NCBI RefSeq assembly: GCF_927797785.1
Contig: NZ_CAKMLL010000035.1
Coordinates: forward strand, 22,727 to 86,726
DNA: 64,000 nt
Direction: 5' to 3'
Source of the DNA: Candidatus Nitrotoga sp. BS
GTDB taxonomy: Bacteria; Pseudomonadota; Gammaproteobacteria; Burkholderiales; Gallionellaceae
The translations under genes and the position numbers were made by a program. Of this stretch, positions 19,048 to 28,355 are shown one piece after another; within the stretch, counting starts at the first letter, position 1; every line of letters starts with the position of its first letter. The notes beneath the pieces were generated by a model that worked only from the letters and a program-made list of their open reading frames with translations, was not told where the DNA came from and searched no databases.

Positions 19048-20038
19048 AGGATTCTTCTCCCCCTGGCCCGCCTAGAGTTATCTGCCCTTCCTCTGCAAGA
19101 CGTTGTACTGTTCTCAGGATTTCTTTTTGTTCCGCTTCTACTTCGCTTACCTTGACAGGCCCTTTTCCACTCAAATCTTCGCGCAGCGCGTCACCGGCGC
19201 GTTGCGACATATTTTTGAAGATTTTTTCACGCAATTCTTCGCTCGCACCTTTAAGTGCCACAATGAGCGATTCGGATTGAACCTCCCGTAGAATGAGTTG
19301 AATGCTGCGGTCTTCCACTTCCAGCAGGTTTTCAAAGACGAACATTTGATCAAGAATATTTTGCGCCAAGTCGGCGTCATGACTGCGGACTATTTCAATG
19401 ACGAGACCTTCTTGCACACTGCCCATGAAGTTGAGGATTTTCGCTGCGGTTTTAACCCCGCCCTTAATGCGCTTCTTGTTAACCGCGTTGCCAGTCAATA
19501 GTTTGGTTAATACATCGTTAAGTTCACGTAGCGCGGTGGGCTGCACCCCATCCAGCGTGGCAATGCGCAATATAACGTCGCTGCGCGTACGTTCGGTCAA
19601 CAAACCCAGGACACCGGCAGCCATATCCGGCTCGAGATGCACAAGGATGGCAGCTATGATTTGCGGGTGTTCATTGGCGACCAGCTCGGCGACCGATGCC
19701 GGATCCATCCATTTCAGACTTTCTATGCCACTAGTGTCGCTATTGTGCAAGATGCGATCGAGTAAGCCGGCTGCCTTGTCGTCTCCCAGCGCTTTGGTCA
19801 GCATGGTCCGGATATAATCACTGGCATCCATGCCGATCGTAGTTTTTTGTGCAGCGATCTCGTGAAACTCTTCGAAAACCTCGCTAACCTGTTCGTGCGT
19901 CGTGTTTTTGAGCGTTATCATAGCGGAACTAATCTTTTGCACTTCTCTCGGTTCGAGATATTTAAGTACCTCTGCTGCCTCGTTCTCGCCGAGTGTCATG
20001 AGCAGAATTGCACTTTTAATAACGCCTGCATCACTCAT
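19040..20038 (-). CDS. fliG: flagellar motor switch protein FliG
   Basis: FliG links the MS-ring to the C-ring and interacts with the stator. The 332-residue product shows the N-terminal FliF-binding domain, the middle EHPQIIAAILVHLEP (EHPQ) motif near residue 125 and the C-terminal charged helix region (VEDRSIQLILREVQSESLIVAL). Length is typical. It overlaps fliF and fliH by 8 bp each. Confidence 0.97.
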   Translation of the reverse strand: MSDAGVIKSAILLMTLGENEAAEVLKYLEPREVQKISSAMITLKNTTHEQVSEVFEEFHEIAAQKTTIGMDASDYIRTMLTKALGDDKAAGLLDRILHNSDTSGIESLKWMDPASVAELVANEHPQIIAAILVHLEPDMAAGVLGLLTERTRSDVILRIATLDGVQPTALRELNDVLTKLLTGNAVNKKRIKGGVKTAAKILNFMGSVQEGLVIEIVRSHDADLAQNILDQMFVFENLLEVEDRSIQLILREVQSESLIVALKGASEELREKIFKNMSQRAGDALREDLSGKGPVKVSEVEAEQKEILRTVQRLAEEGQITLGGPGGEESYA

Positions 20039-21668
20039 TATTATTCACCCATCCCTGAACGACTGATGCCACGATCTTGGGATCTTGTCCTGCTATAATT
20101 TTTGCGTTCTCAATATTATTTTTATGAATGCTATTAACTTGTTGTATTTCGTCTTTCGCTGCGTCATCTTCCTTAGCCGCAGCTTGCGGGGCAATATCAG
20201 TTTCGCTCGCCACTGCTGGTGTAGACGCGGCGGAAAAATTTCTGAGAGCTGGACGAATAACACCGAATAGCAGATACAGTCCGATGCCTGTGATTAGCAG
20301 ATACTTCAGTAAATCCTTTGCCAACGCTATCATCTCTGGCTGTTTCCAGAAGGGTTCTTCTGGAACGATAACTTCCTGCTCAACACTGAAGGCGCTGTTT
20401 AGAACGTTCAGGCTGTCACCGCGACTAACGTTAAACCCCATGGCGTCTTTCACCAGCGCGGTGATTTGCTCTTTTTCACTGTCGTTAAGCGGTTTAGAGC
20501 TTACCTTCCCTTTTTTATCTGTAACGGTGCGATTGTTTAGCACGACTGCAACTGATAAGCGCTTAATGCTGCCTACAGGCAATTTGGTGTGGCGGATGGT
20601 GCGATCCACTTCATAATTGACGGTGGATTCTTTGAGAGAGCTTGTCACACCAGTAGCTGTTGCAGCTGCCACTGAGCTGGCCGGGGCGACGATAGGTGCA
20701 GTGGCAGGGATTGGTGGCTGATTCGATAATGCGCCTGGTACGCCAGACGCATTTTGGCCACCACCATTCTTCGAATCCGTGGTTTGCTGGCTGCGTAAAG
20801 TAGAATCTTTCGGATCTTGGTTGGGTTTGTAGCTTTCGGCAGTCTGCTCGGTTTGCGCGAAATCAATGTCTGCTGTGACTTGCGCTCGCACATTGTTAGC
20901 GCCGATCAATGGTGCGATGATGGCTTCAATACGCTTAATATAGTCCTGTTCAATTTGCCGCACGTAACTAATTTGAGTTGCATCCATCTGCCCAGCTTTG
21001 TCAGTTTTGGAAGAGCTTAGCAACGCCCCGCTTTGGTCTACAACGGTAACATTTTTGGCGGGCATATCCGGCACACTGCTGGAAATCAGGTGCACGATGC
21101 CGCTTATCTGGCTGCCATCCAAAGTGCGTCCAGGGTACAGTGTTAGCACCACGGATGCGCCTGGTTGCTGCTTTTCTTTCACAAATACAGTGGGTTTCGG
21201 TATGGCTAGATGCACGCGCGCGCTTTGCACCGAAGCCAACGTTTGCACCGAACGTGCTAACTCACCTTCCAAAGCACGTTGGTAATTCATCTGCTCGAGA
21301 AATTGGCTGGTGCCGAATTTCTGATTTTCCATCGACTCGAACCCGACCAAGCTACCCTTAGGTAAGCCCTGTGAAGCCATGCGCAAGCGCACTTCGTGTA
21401 CCTGATCGGCGGGAACCAGCAAGGCACCACCGCCTTCAGTGAATTTATAAGGTACGTTCATTTGTTGCAGCGCTTCGATAATAGCCCCGCCATCGCGATC
21501 GGAAAGATTGCCATATAATACGCGGTAATCAGGGGTTTTTCCCCACACCCACATGCCGAATATCAGCGCAGCCATGGCCGCAACAGCGACCATTAGGCCT
21601 ATGCTTTGCTTGCTATTGAACCCGCCTAGCGATTCCATCAATGTAGGGGTTAGATTGTTTTCTGCCAT
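20031..21668 (-). CDS. fliF: flagellar MS-ring protein FliF
   Basis: FliF builds the inner-membrane MS-ring. The 545-residue product has an N-terminal membrane helix (IGLMVAVAAMAALIFGMWVW), ring-building domains (DYRVLYGNLSDRDGGAIIEAL, ARVHLAIPKP), a disordered middle loop, a second membrane helix (DLLKYLLITGIGLYLLFGVI) and a cytoplasmic C-terminus ending IVASVVQGWVNNNE that binds FliG. It is the first gene of the operon, divergent from fliE. Confidence 0.97.
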   Translation of the reverse strand: MAENNLTPTLMESLGGFNSKQSIGLMVAVAAMAALIFGMWVWGKTPDYRVLYGNLSDRDGGAIIEALQQMNVPYKFTEGGGALLVPADQVHEVRLRMASQGLPKGSLVGFESMENQKFGTSQFLEQMNYQRALEGELARSVQTLASVQSARVHLAIPKPTVFVKEKQQPGASVVLTLYPGRTLDGSQISGIVHLISSSVPDMPAKNVTVVDQSGALLSSSKTDKAGQMDATQISYVRQIEQDYIKRIEAIIAPLIGANNVRAQVTADIDFAQTEQTAESYKPNQDPKDSTLRSQQTTDSKNGGGQNASGVPGALSNQPPIPATAPIVAPASSVAAATATGVTSSLKESTVNYEVDRTIRHTKLPVGSIKRLSVAVVLNNRTVTDKKGKVSSKPLNDSEKEQITALVKDAMGFNVSRGDSLNVLNSAFSVEQEVIVPEEPFWKQPEMIALAKDLLKYLLITGIGLYLLFGVIRPALRNFSAASTPAVASETDIAPQAAAKEDDAAKDEIQQVNSIHKNNIENAKIIAGQDPKIVASVVQGWVNNNE

Positions 21669-21778
21669 TTTATTCGCCGTAATTTTTATTTATTCTATTT
21701 TGGAACAAAAGGTAAATATCCTAAGCTGTGCCAGTAGTGCGTTCCATTAAAACAATTAATAATGATTCTGATCGGATT

Positions 21779-21828
21779 GAGCTCGTCGAAGCCCAGTATT
21801 GGCCTGGGACTAGCGGTTCGACAAGCTC
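21779..21828. repeat. inverted repeat in the fliF-fliE divergent region
   Basis: GAGCTCGTCGAA (21779-21790) and TTCGACAAGCTC (21817-21828) pair over 12 positions with one mismatch around a 26-base loop. The motif GAGCTTGTCGAA is a dispersed repeat common in proteobacterial intergenic DNA; a related form occurs at 11351-11379 and inside the hsd tandem repeat near 52400. The 390-bp region 21669-22058 otherwise holds no gene; promoters for fliF and fliE must lie here but no clear sigma-54 or sigma-28 boxes were found. Confidence 0.6.
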
Positions 21829-22058
21829 ACCTCGACATATCATTACTACTGTAGTGGTGTGTGAGCAGCTCTCATGCAAAATGTCTGTTGTTTCATGATC
21901 TAAAAGTACATGACTAATCTAGTACACACATGCTATGCATTATCGCTAGACGCATCAAACGCGATACTGTGAAAAGCGAGAATATTCTGCTGCTTTTCTG
22001 ACTCTTAAATTGAGAGTGCGGGTGATAACGTGCAAGTTACAAATAGTAGAGGTGAATT

Positions 22059-22379
22059 ATGAAAGTCTCTGGAGTGGATAGTTTACTGACTGAAATGCGT
22101 GCTGCGATGATCTTGGCGCAGGGTGGGGCTGCACCGAAAGCCGCTACGGGTACAACGACAGATTTTGCCAGCGTGCTGAAATCTTCACTGGATGGCGTGG
22201 CTCAAGTGCAAAATCACGCCATATCCATGCAAAAGGCATTTGTGCGTGGGGATGATAAGGTTAGCTTGAGCGACGTGATGATAGATGGGCAAAAGGCGAA
22301 CATTGCCTTTCAAGCTACTCTTCAGGTTCGTAACAAGGTGATCGCTGCCTATAACGATATTATGAATATGCAGGTCTAA
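22059..22379 (+). CDS. fliE: flagellar hook-basal body complex protein FliE
   Basis: FliE joins the MS-ring to the proximal rod and is the first substrate exported. The 106-residue product has the right length and the conserved C-terminal stretch (FVRGDDKVSLSDVMIDGQK, FQATLQVRNKVIAAYNDIMNMQV). An AGAGGTG ribosome site precedes the ATG. It is transcribed away from fliF. Confidence 0.96.
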   Translation: MKVSGVDSLLTEMRAAMILAQGGAAPKAATGTTTDFASVLKSSLDGVAQVQNHAISMQKAFVRGDDKVSLSDVMIDGQKANIAFQATLQVRNKVIAAYNDIMNMQV

Positions 22380-22448
22380 CACTCGTCGAGCACAGCATGA
22401 GATTGATGTAAGCAGTACCCTAAGCTGCATGGAGATGGTTCGTGCGTA

Positions 22449-23210
22449 TTAACCGTGCGTCAGTCTTTCGCTTTGCAGATGGGTAAGGTAGCGTTGCAGC
22501 AGGATAGCCATCGTGCCATTCAAGTGGATGAATTCACATCCGGCACGTTTCTTGACTTCACCATTGTGCATGGTAATTATAAAAATATTTTTTACGAGTA
22601 TAGTAGCAGTCAGCAAGCCAACATTCGGCAGTTGAATATTGCAGACTGAATAAACTTTTCCCGGCTGAAATTCGGTGTCGTGTTCTTCGCATACCAGAGC
22701 TACGCCCCCGCCACCGATATCCATGATGGTTGGGCAACACTTGAGAACGGGAGTGCCCGGCTTTGTTGGAATGACACAAGTGAGCGGTTTTTTCACGGGG
22801 ACTAGCAATCGGAAATAATCGCGTCTCTGTATGTGCAACAGGCTATTTGGCATCGGCAAACAAAAAGTTTTTTTATTTTTAAAACAAGTGCTCTCGATGC
22901 TGTGTGCTACGAACTGCACTTTTACCTGAAGGTATGAACTAACGAAGATTATTTTATTACTTGCTAGAATACGCAGATTGTCTGTTTCTCTGGGGCTTAC
23001 ATCAAGCCACACATTTTGCTCGTCAACGCCGAGCAGTGAGGTCATGATGAAATCATTTTCATCATCGTAGTAAAGTGCCGCGAGTGATCTGGTTCGCGCA
23101 ATGCCGCGCAGGATAGACTGAATTTCAATATTCGAGTGTATGCGGAATTCACTGTCCTCACCATCGGAAAGCAGTTCTATTTTTAACGGAATTTCTTTTT
23201 CTTTGGCCAT
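22449..23210 (-). CDS. PilZ-domain flagellar brake protein (YcgR type)
   Basis: YcgR-type proteins bind cyclic di-GMP and slow the flagellar motor. An N-terminal YcgR-like domain (about residues 1-115) is followed by a PilZ domain with the QRRDYFRLLVP motif (the RxxxR arginines) and IMDIGGGGVALVC, which fits the D/NxSxxG motif with Gly in place of Ser. I favour ATG 23210 (MAKEKEIPLK, 253 residues), with ATG 23225 as alternative. Location inside the flagellar region supports a motility role; the diguanylate cyclase gene at 31622 could supply the ligand. Confidence 0.85.
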   Translation of the reverse strand: MAKEKEIPLKIELLSDGEDSEFRIHSNIEIQSILRGIARTRSLAALYYDDENDFIMTSLLGVDEQNVWLDVSPRETDNLRILASNKIIFVSSYLQVKVQFVAHSIESTCFKNKKTFCLPMPNSLLHIQRRDYFRLLVPVKKPLTCVIPTKPGTPVLKCCPTIMDIGGGGVALVCEEHDTEFQPGKVYSVCNIQLPNVGLLTATILVKNIFIITMHNGEVKKRAGCEFIHLNGTMAILLQRYLTHLQSERLTHG

Positions 23211-23399
23211 GCAGCACCTAATCAAAATTTATACACACTTTAAGTATAGCGATACTTTTTTTCGGCTATGCCTAAATTAAAGGGGTGTTTTATACGCTTC
23301 AAACGGTATTATCAAGTGAAAAGTTTCGCTACGACCAGAGTAAAGTTGCGGCGTTTGATAAAGAGTTGGATTCAGGTGAATCCGCCGATGGTGTAACCG

Positions 23400-23699
23400 T
23401 TACATTTTTTGATCAGATTTTACATTTGCTGGAATTTCCCCATGCTCCAAGCGGTATAGCCAAGCTAGTAGTTCCGCCACAGCCAGATAAAGCTGCGGTG
23501 GAATGTGCTGATCCAGTTCAACCTGCATCAGCAATCCTACCAAATCCTCCGATTCATGAACAAACACGCCATTTTCTTTGGCGCGTTTGATTATAGCTTG
23601 CGCGATTAAGCCACGCCCCTGCGCCACAACTTTGGGAGCAGAATCGTGCCCGTTATAAGCCAGTGCGACAGCCATTTGGCGTTTATCGGGTGGATTCAT
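23400..23699 (-). CDS. FlhB C-terminal-domain-like protein (FhlB)
   Basis: The 99-residue product resembles only the cytoplasmic tail of FlhB/YscU export-switch proteins: MAVALAYNGHDSAPKVVAQG, IAQAIIKRAKENGVFVHESEDL and YLAVAELLAWLYRLE match the region after the autocleavage site, with AP-K instead of the NPTH motif and no membrane helices. Such FhlB proteins can partly replace the FlhB tail in export switching in other bacteria. It overlaps the FliK-like gene by 17 bp, so both are probably co-expressed. Confidence 0.85.
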   Translation of the reverse strand: MNPPDKRQMAVALAYNGHDSAPKVVAQGRGLIAQAIIKRAKENGVFVHESEDLVGLLMQVELDQHIPPQLYLAVAELLAWLYRLEHGEIPANVKSDQKM

Positions 23700-24726
23700 G
23701 TTGCGTGACTAGCGTACTGATAATTGGAATTCCCTGATCAGACATGATGGTGACCAATTGCGAACTGGCATTGCCTAGGGTAGTACGTGTCGCCGTTGTA
23801 TCTGCATTCAGAGTTAGGCTCAGGCCTAAGCTATTGAAACTTAATGTGGCGGAAACCATGCCTAGATTGGGCAGGTCAAGATGGATTTGAGTGGTCCATT
23901 GCTGCTGGTTTTCATTAGCAGGCGTTTGTGAGGTTTGTTCGTGAATTTCCCATTGCATGGTCTGGTTTGGCCAGATGTTACCTTGCCATAGCACCTGCCG
24001 TGCTTCAAGGGCATTAAATTGTTGCTGTACAAGTGATTGTAGATGTTCAGGAATAATAGGCATTTTCCCTTCCGTTGAAGCTGCCGTATCCATTCGACTT
24101 GCAGGGGATATATTGCCGCCTAGTATGGATGATGGCTCCTTGTTTGTTGATGGATTGGATCCTGCGGAATTCTGCGGTTCTTGCAAAAGCTGTTCAGTGC
24201 TACGCGCTCCCTGAAGCCATTGAGCCTGGTGTGATTCGTAGAAAAGTCCGCTGTTACCCAAAGTCGCCTGTAACAATCCGGCCAATTGCCCGCTTTGCAT
24301 GGTCTGCGGTGTTATCAATAGTGGCGTGCTTTGCATCGCGTGCATAGTGTTTTTTTCGCGTGGTTGCTGTGACAGGGAAGACAGCAGTCGCGCAATCGAA
24401 CTTAATTGCTCATTTGTGGATACTGGGTTAGTTGAAGCGGACATACTGAAGGTCAGGCGGGGGGTGGTGGCGATGACTTGCAGCTTTATTGTGTCGCCAG
24501 TGCGGATAAAAGCAGGAAGCGGCATTTTGGTAAGCTGGTCACCAATACGCACATTAAACACTCCGGGGGATACCTGGGTTTGCACAATGCCCTGAATTTT
24601 TTGTCCCGGCTCAAGCTGACCAGTTTTGGACGTTACATCAGCTGTAGCAGCCGGGAGTGTTTTTTGTGCGAATGCAAACTCTTTGAGTATGTTCTGAAGT
24701 TTGACAGGCAAAACGTTTATTGGCAT
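23683..24726 (-). CDS. second FliK-like hook-length control protein
   Basis: The 347-residue product has an N-terminal beta-rich region (GQKIQGIVQTQVSPGVFNVRIG, then LPAFIRTGDTIKLQV), a Ser/Gln-rich middle and a C-terminal domain (WTTQIHLDLPNLGMVSATLSF, LTLNADTTATRTTL) that fits the FliK C-terminal fold. It differs from the canonical FliK at 15459-16481 and overlaps an FlhB-tail protein gene, a pairing seen in several proteobacteria. A role in export or hook-length control is inferred. Confidence 0.75.
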   Translation of the reverse strand: MPINVLPVKLQNILKEFAFAQKTLPAATADVTSKTGQLEPGQKIQGIVQTQVSPGVFNVRIGDQLTKMPLPAFIRTGDTIKLQVIATTPRLTFSMSASTNPVSTNEQLSSIARLLSSLSQQPREKNTMHAMQSTPLLITPQTMQSGQLAGLLQATLGNSGLFYESHQAQWLQGARSTEQLLQEPQNSAGSNPSTNKEPSSILGGNISPASRMDTAASTEGKMPIIPEHLQSLVQQQFNALEARQVLWQGNIWPNQTMQWEIHEQTSQTPANENQQQWTTQIHLDLPNLGMVSATLSFNSLGLSLTLNADTTATRTTLGNASSQLVTIMSDQGIPIISTLVTQHESTR

Positions 24727-24796
24727 GTTATGCAGAATATCGCACTATTACGCAGCATTTCTGATGCACGGTCATGGCCGCGCGCATTATCAGTTG

Positions 24797-25120
24797 TTAA
24801 TATTCACTGGAGTAGGACTGCTGCAAACGGATTTCTTGTCCCGTGCTATGCATGATGCGCTGTAATTGAGCCATCCATGGTTCAGTCTGATTGCGGATTT
24901 CCGCATCGTCCGCAAGGATTTGTCGGATCAATTGCACTTTTCGCAATCGCGTATTTTCGTCAGGCGAGATGCCAATATCTTGATTTTTCATGATTTCTAC
25001 ATGCCGACTACACTTTTTCTCTAATTCCACTAACTGATCCCAATGGCCGTGTGTGGCAGCTACGCGCATCTGAGTGGTGATTGATGAAAGAAATTCGTAA
25101 TTTTCGATGGCTGGATTCAT
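24797..25120 (-). CDS. fliT: flagellar export chaperone FliT
   Basis: FliT is a small helical chaperone for the filament cap protein FliD. The 107-residue product is helical with the pattern IENYEFLSSITTQMRVAATHGHWDQLVELEKKC, which matches the FliT start, followed by IRQILADDAEIRN and a C-terminal helix. Sequence conservation in this family is low, so position after fliS is the main support. Confidence 0.85.
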   Translation of the reverse strand: MNPAIENYEFLSSITTQMRVAATHGHWDQLVELEKKCSRHVEIMKNQDIGISPDENTRLRKVQLIRQILADDAEIRNQTEPWMAQLQRIMHSTGQEIRLQQSYSSEY

Positions 25121-25323
25121 GGCTTATTTCCTTCAATTTTGGTTTGTTGATCGCGGCACTGTGTCGCGATCATTTCGATATACCTGCATATTGTAGATGC
25201 AATCAAGCACATTTTTTCAAAAGATTGGCTAGAGTTTTGATTGCTTTAGCTTGGTTCCCATTGCTTTTATCATCTTTGTTCCATAATACCTGAGGGGAAG
25301 GGCTAATAGATATTTGCTCAGTG

Positions 25324-25857
25324 CTAGACACTTCCGTAAGTTGACATTGCATGTCTGCCGATTGCTGACTGTGGCGCAGTTGTTGTTGCCTGGACGATGA
25401 ATGCTTGTGACTTAACAGCAGGAATAACGTTTCGTTGGCCGATGGTAGTGGTGGCAGGCAAGGCAGTAGAGACTTCCGAACGAATACTTTCCCACGCACC
25501 TTTAAGATCGGTCAATAATTGGTTCACTTCGTCCAGAATGCCAGTATCATTTTTCAGGTTGGCATGTAATAGACGCTGGTTCATATAGTCATACAGGGAA
25601 AAAAGATTCTGAGCCAGTTCACCACCAGTTTTCATGTCGAGGCTGGCTTTCAGTCCTCCGTCAATAATCGTAATAGCCTTAGAGATAGATGCGCCTTTGG
25701 CGGCTGTTTCCTTGCGCAAAATTTGGTTCTTGGCTGATATTGTGGCCAGTAATGCGCCTTGATATAGCATCAAGATAAGCTTGTGTGGATCCGCCGCATT
25801 CACACCTGATTCGATATCAATTTTGTTATAGGCATTGATTGCAGTAGTGGACATCAT
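25324..25857 (-). CDS. fliS: flagellin chaperone FliS
   Basis: FliS prevents premature flagellin polymerisation. Residues 1-130 match the family: AINAYNKIDIESGVNAADPHKLILMLYQGAL, the IIDGGLKASLDM segment and NLFSLYDYMNQRLLHANL. At 177 residues it has about 40 more C-terminal residues than usual, a Thr/Gln/Ala-rich tail without recognisable fold. The ATG at 25857 or 25854 follows fliD by about 15 bp. Confidence 0.93.
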   Translation of the reverse strand: MMSTTAINAYNKIDIESGVNAADPHKLILMLYQGALLATISAKNQILRKETAAKGASISKAITIIDGGLKASLDMKTGGELAQNLFSLYDYMNQRLLHANLKNDTGILDEVNQLLTDLKGAWESIRSEVSTALPATTTIGQRNVIPAVKSQAFIVQATTTAPQSAIGRHAMSTYGSV

Positions 25858-25872
25858 GGTAATTCTCCTAAA

Positions 25873-27864
25873 TTATAGATTGGCGAGTTGTGCGAGTTGT
25901 TGCGTTAAAAATATGCTGGTTTGGTTCATGCTGCTCAACAAAACATCCAGTGCGGTAAATTGAGCGCGAAGACGCCTTTCGGTGCTGACTAAACGAGTTT
26001 CCATAGCATCACGGCGGTTACCTATATCCTTAATGGAATTGTTAATGCCATCCGTTTGATTGGCAAGCACGCCGTTGTTGTTCAATATTGAGCTTGCAAA
26101 TTTTTCGAGTGTAAATGCAAAGCCATTTGAAAAATTTAACTGGCCTCGGTCGCCTAATGCCCCCCCGTTAACGGTGATACTCAAGCCTTGCGAGCCGATT
26201 AATGTTTGACCGGAGCCAGTGCTGCTTACGCCACCGATGGATCCCGCAACGTTTACCCCAGCGAGTTGTGTCGGATTCGCGCCAAGCAAGTCGCTGGCAC
26301 CTATCCCGCCGATAGCAACGCTTGAGCTTGAGCCATAGCTAGACGAAGTGATCGAGAACACACCACTGCTTTGCGCAACCGCAACTGAAATGCCTGCGGT
26401 GCTAAACGCGGTTGCACCATTGATCTTGGCTTGTAATTCGGCAGCCAATGTTTGAGAAGTAAAAGTCCCGCTATCCAGGATAATTGAAGCGCTCACACCA
26501 TTAATAACCACATCCAGCGCATTATTTGCGCCTGTAATAATCGTGTTGGCGGCACTATTTCCGAGAGTGTAGCCTTGTGTGGCAATTTGGGTAATATTCA
26601 CTGGAAAGCTACCAGGCTTGGTGCCGCTGGCGGCGGAGTTAAAGGTAACTAAACTATCCGTTCCTTTGCCGACGGAAGCAAATAAACTGGCAATGTCTTT
26701 GATATTGCTGGCTATTGCACTATTTAGTTTGTCATTGTCCAGCCCGAGGGATCCGTCTTTTTGGAATGAAATGCCTATTTGTGACAACGTGGACAGCGCG
26801 CCAGAAGCCCCTACGACTGGAGATCCGAGCGCGCTTCGCATCTGTGATTGCAGGGAACGCACGGTGCTATCGCCCTGCAAAATGGCCGCTTCTCCGGTTG
26901 CTGGGTTGTAAGCAGAAAGATCACTCAGTGTTTTGCTAAAGTCGTTGTAAGCTTGCACAAAGCTGGAGGCCGCTTTACTTATAGCGGTCGTGTCAGGAGC
27001 CACGGTTAACGTTGTCGGTGTTGTGGTGGTGTTTTTTAAATTGAGTGTAACGCCCTGTATTACATCGAAGACAGAATTGGAGGTCTTGCTGACTGATACG
27101 CCATTCACTTTGAAGTTAGCATTTGTCGCGGTAACCGTCTCGGACAAATTTTGTGTAGCCGCAGGATCGTGCGCTAACAGATTACTTACTTCTGCATCGC
27201 CGCTTACGGAAATTTTCAGATTGTTACTGACGCCTTTAGTGTCTGATGAAAGTGCAAGTCGAAATGGTGTGCCACTGCCGTCATTGATGATGGTCGCTGT
27301 GACTCCAATTTTGGCGGCATTTATGGTATCGCGTATGCCTTGTAGCGAATTATTACTGCTGTCTATGGTAATACTTTTGGTGCCATTACCGTTTGAGCTA
27401 AACGAGGTAACACCGGTATATTTTTTGGTTTCCGGATCCAGCGTCCCACCGTTGATGGTGCCGAAATCAAAAGTAACCGTAGTTTCAGTGCCATCGCCGA
27501 TGGCGGCAGTGCTACTGGTTTGACCCGTGGCAGCAAGTTGCTGTGACTGAGCCAGGCTGTTTACTTCTAAAGAATATGTTCCTGCAAACGCAATACTACT
27601 GGCGGTAGCAGACAAAACAGTGTCATTGGAAGAAGTGGCATTAAGACGGATAAACTTGCTCGAGCTGCTCAAATCCTGCATGGTAGTTTGAAAGCTGGCC
27701 ATGCCCCCTTTTATGCTACCGTAGGCAGTAAGCTTGGTTTGGTAGCTTGCTTCCGTAACAGCGAGTCTGTCGAGTGGTTGCCGCTCGACCACCATCAACT
27801 GACTTACAATGCTATTTACATCAAGGTTGGTTGATGAGCTAGCTGACGTGGTTGAGGTTACCAT
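25873..27864 (-). CDS. fliD: flagellar hook-associated protein 2 (filament cap) FliD
   Basis: FliD caps the growing filament and folds flagellin. The 663-residue product has the N-terminal motif LDVNSIVSQLMVVERQPLDRLA, a Ser/Thr-rich middle with flagellin-hook type motifs (TLAAELQAKINGATAF), and the C-terminal coiled coil (DIGNRRDAMETRLVSTERRL ... SSMNQTSIFLTQQLAQL). It is on the longer side for FliD. It sits 11 bp after flaG and before fliS. Confidence 0.95.
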   Translation of the reverse strand: MVTSTTSASSSTNLDVNSIVSQLMVVERQPLDRLAVTEASYQTKLTAYGSIKGGMASFQTTMQDLSSSSKFIRLNATSSNDTVLSATASSIAFAGTYSLEVNSLAQSQQLAATGQTSSTAAIGDGTETTVTFDFGTINGGTLDPETKKYTGVTSFSSNGNGTKSITIDSSNNSLQGIRDTINAAKIGVTATIINDGSGTPFRLALSSDTKGVSNNLKISVSGDAEVSNLLAHDPAATQNLSETVTATNANFKVNGVSVSKTSNSVFDVIQGVTLNLKNTTTTPTTLTVAPDTTAISKAASSFVQAYNDFSKTLSDLSAYNPATGEAAILQGDSTVRSLQSQMRSALGSPVVGASGALSTLSQIGISFQKDGSLGLDNDKLNSAIASNIKDIASLFASVGKGTDSLVTFNSAASGTKPGSFPVNITQIATQGYTLGNSAANTIITGANNALDVVINGVSASIILDSGTFTSQTLAAELQAKINGATAFSTAGISVAVAQSSGVFSITSSSYGSSSSVAIGGIGASDLLGANPTQLAGVNVAGSIGGVSSTGSGQTLIGSQGLSITVNGGALGDRGQLNFSNGFAFTLEKFASSILNNNGVLANQTDGINNSIKDIGNRRDAMETRLVSTERRLRAQFTALDVLLSSMNQTSIFLTQQLAQLANL

Positions 27865-27875
27865 GATCTGTCTCC

Positions 27876-28289
27876 TTAGGCCTTTTGTTCCAGTAATAAG
27901 CCCTGCTGAAATTTGCCTATTGCACTAGCAATATCCAACATTTGTTCAGAGGGAAACTGGCGAATCAAATCACCCGTTTCTGTATCTATCAATTTAACTA
28001 TTGATTTTTGAGTGTCCGCGTCTACACTAAACTCCAAGCTCTGGTTTGACTGCTGCAGCGCTTTGTTGGCATCGTTGACCACGTTTTTCAACTGGGCAAG
28101 AGAGACGGGTTGCTCGGCAACCTGCACTGCTGATAACTGAGGTGGCGCAGGTGGTCCAACAGATTGGGCGGCGCTATTAGAGGGAGGGGCGGAAACGACA
28201 ACAGACTGGCTATTACTAGCGAGTCTATCGTTTGAAACTTTGGCAAGCGGTGAAGCTTGAGCCAGGTTACTAGAAATTTGGGGAAGCAT
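27876..28289 (-). CDS. flaG: FlaG family protein
   Basis: FlaG proteins influence filament length by an unclear mechanism. The 137-residue product has a variable Ser/Ala/Pro-rich first half and the conserved C-terminal half (VNDANKALQQSNQSLEFSVD, SIVKLIDTETGDLIRQFPSEQ) that defines the family. AAGGAG precedes the ATG. It lies between flagellin and fliD, with a hairpin upstream. Confidence 0.92.
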   Translation of the reverse strand: MLPQISSNLAQASPLAKVSNDRLASNSQSVVVSAPPSNSAAQSVGPPAPPQLSAVQVAEQPVSLAQLKNVVNDANKALQQSNQSLEFSVDADTQKSIVKLIDTETGDLIRQFPSEQMLDIASAIGKFQQGLLLEQKA

Positions 28290-28310
28290 TTTGTTCTCCT
28301 TTCTTGTTAC

Positions 28311-28342
28311 AAGTACCGGCCAAATTGCTTTGGTCGGTACTT
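28311..28342 (-). promoter_or_regulatory. strong hairpin between the flagellin gene and flaG
   Basis: AAGTACCGACCAAA and TTTGGCCGGTACTT pair as a 14-bp stem with one mismatch around a 4-base loop, 14 bp after the flagellin stop and 22 bp before flaG. There is no T-run behind it, so a partial terminator, RNA processing site or 3-prime protector of the flagellin message is more likely than a simple terminator. Confidence 0.6.
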
Positions 28343-28355
28343 ATCGTTTAACCTT

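Noticed and set aside
21669..21760. Sigma-54 promoter before fliF (TGGCAC at about 21730 on the - strand)
   Set aside because: The -12 TTGC element is missing at the required distance.
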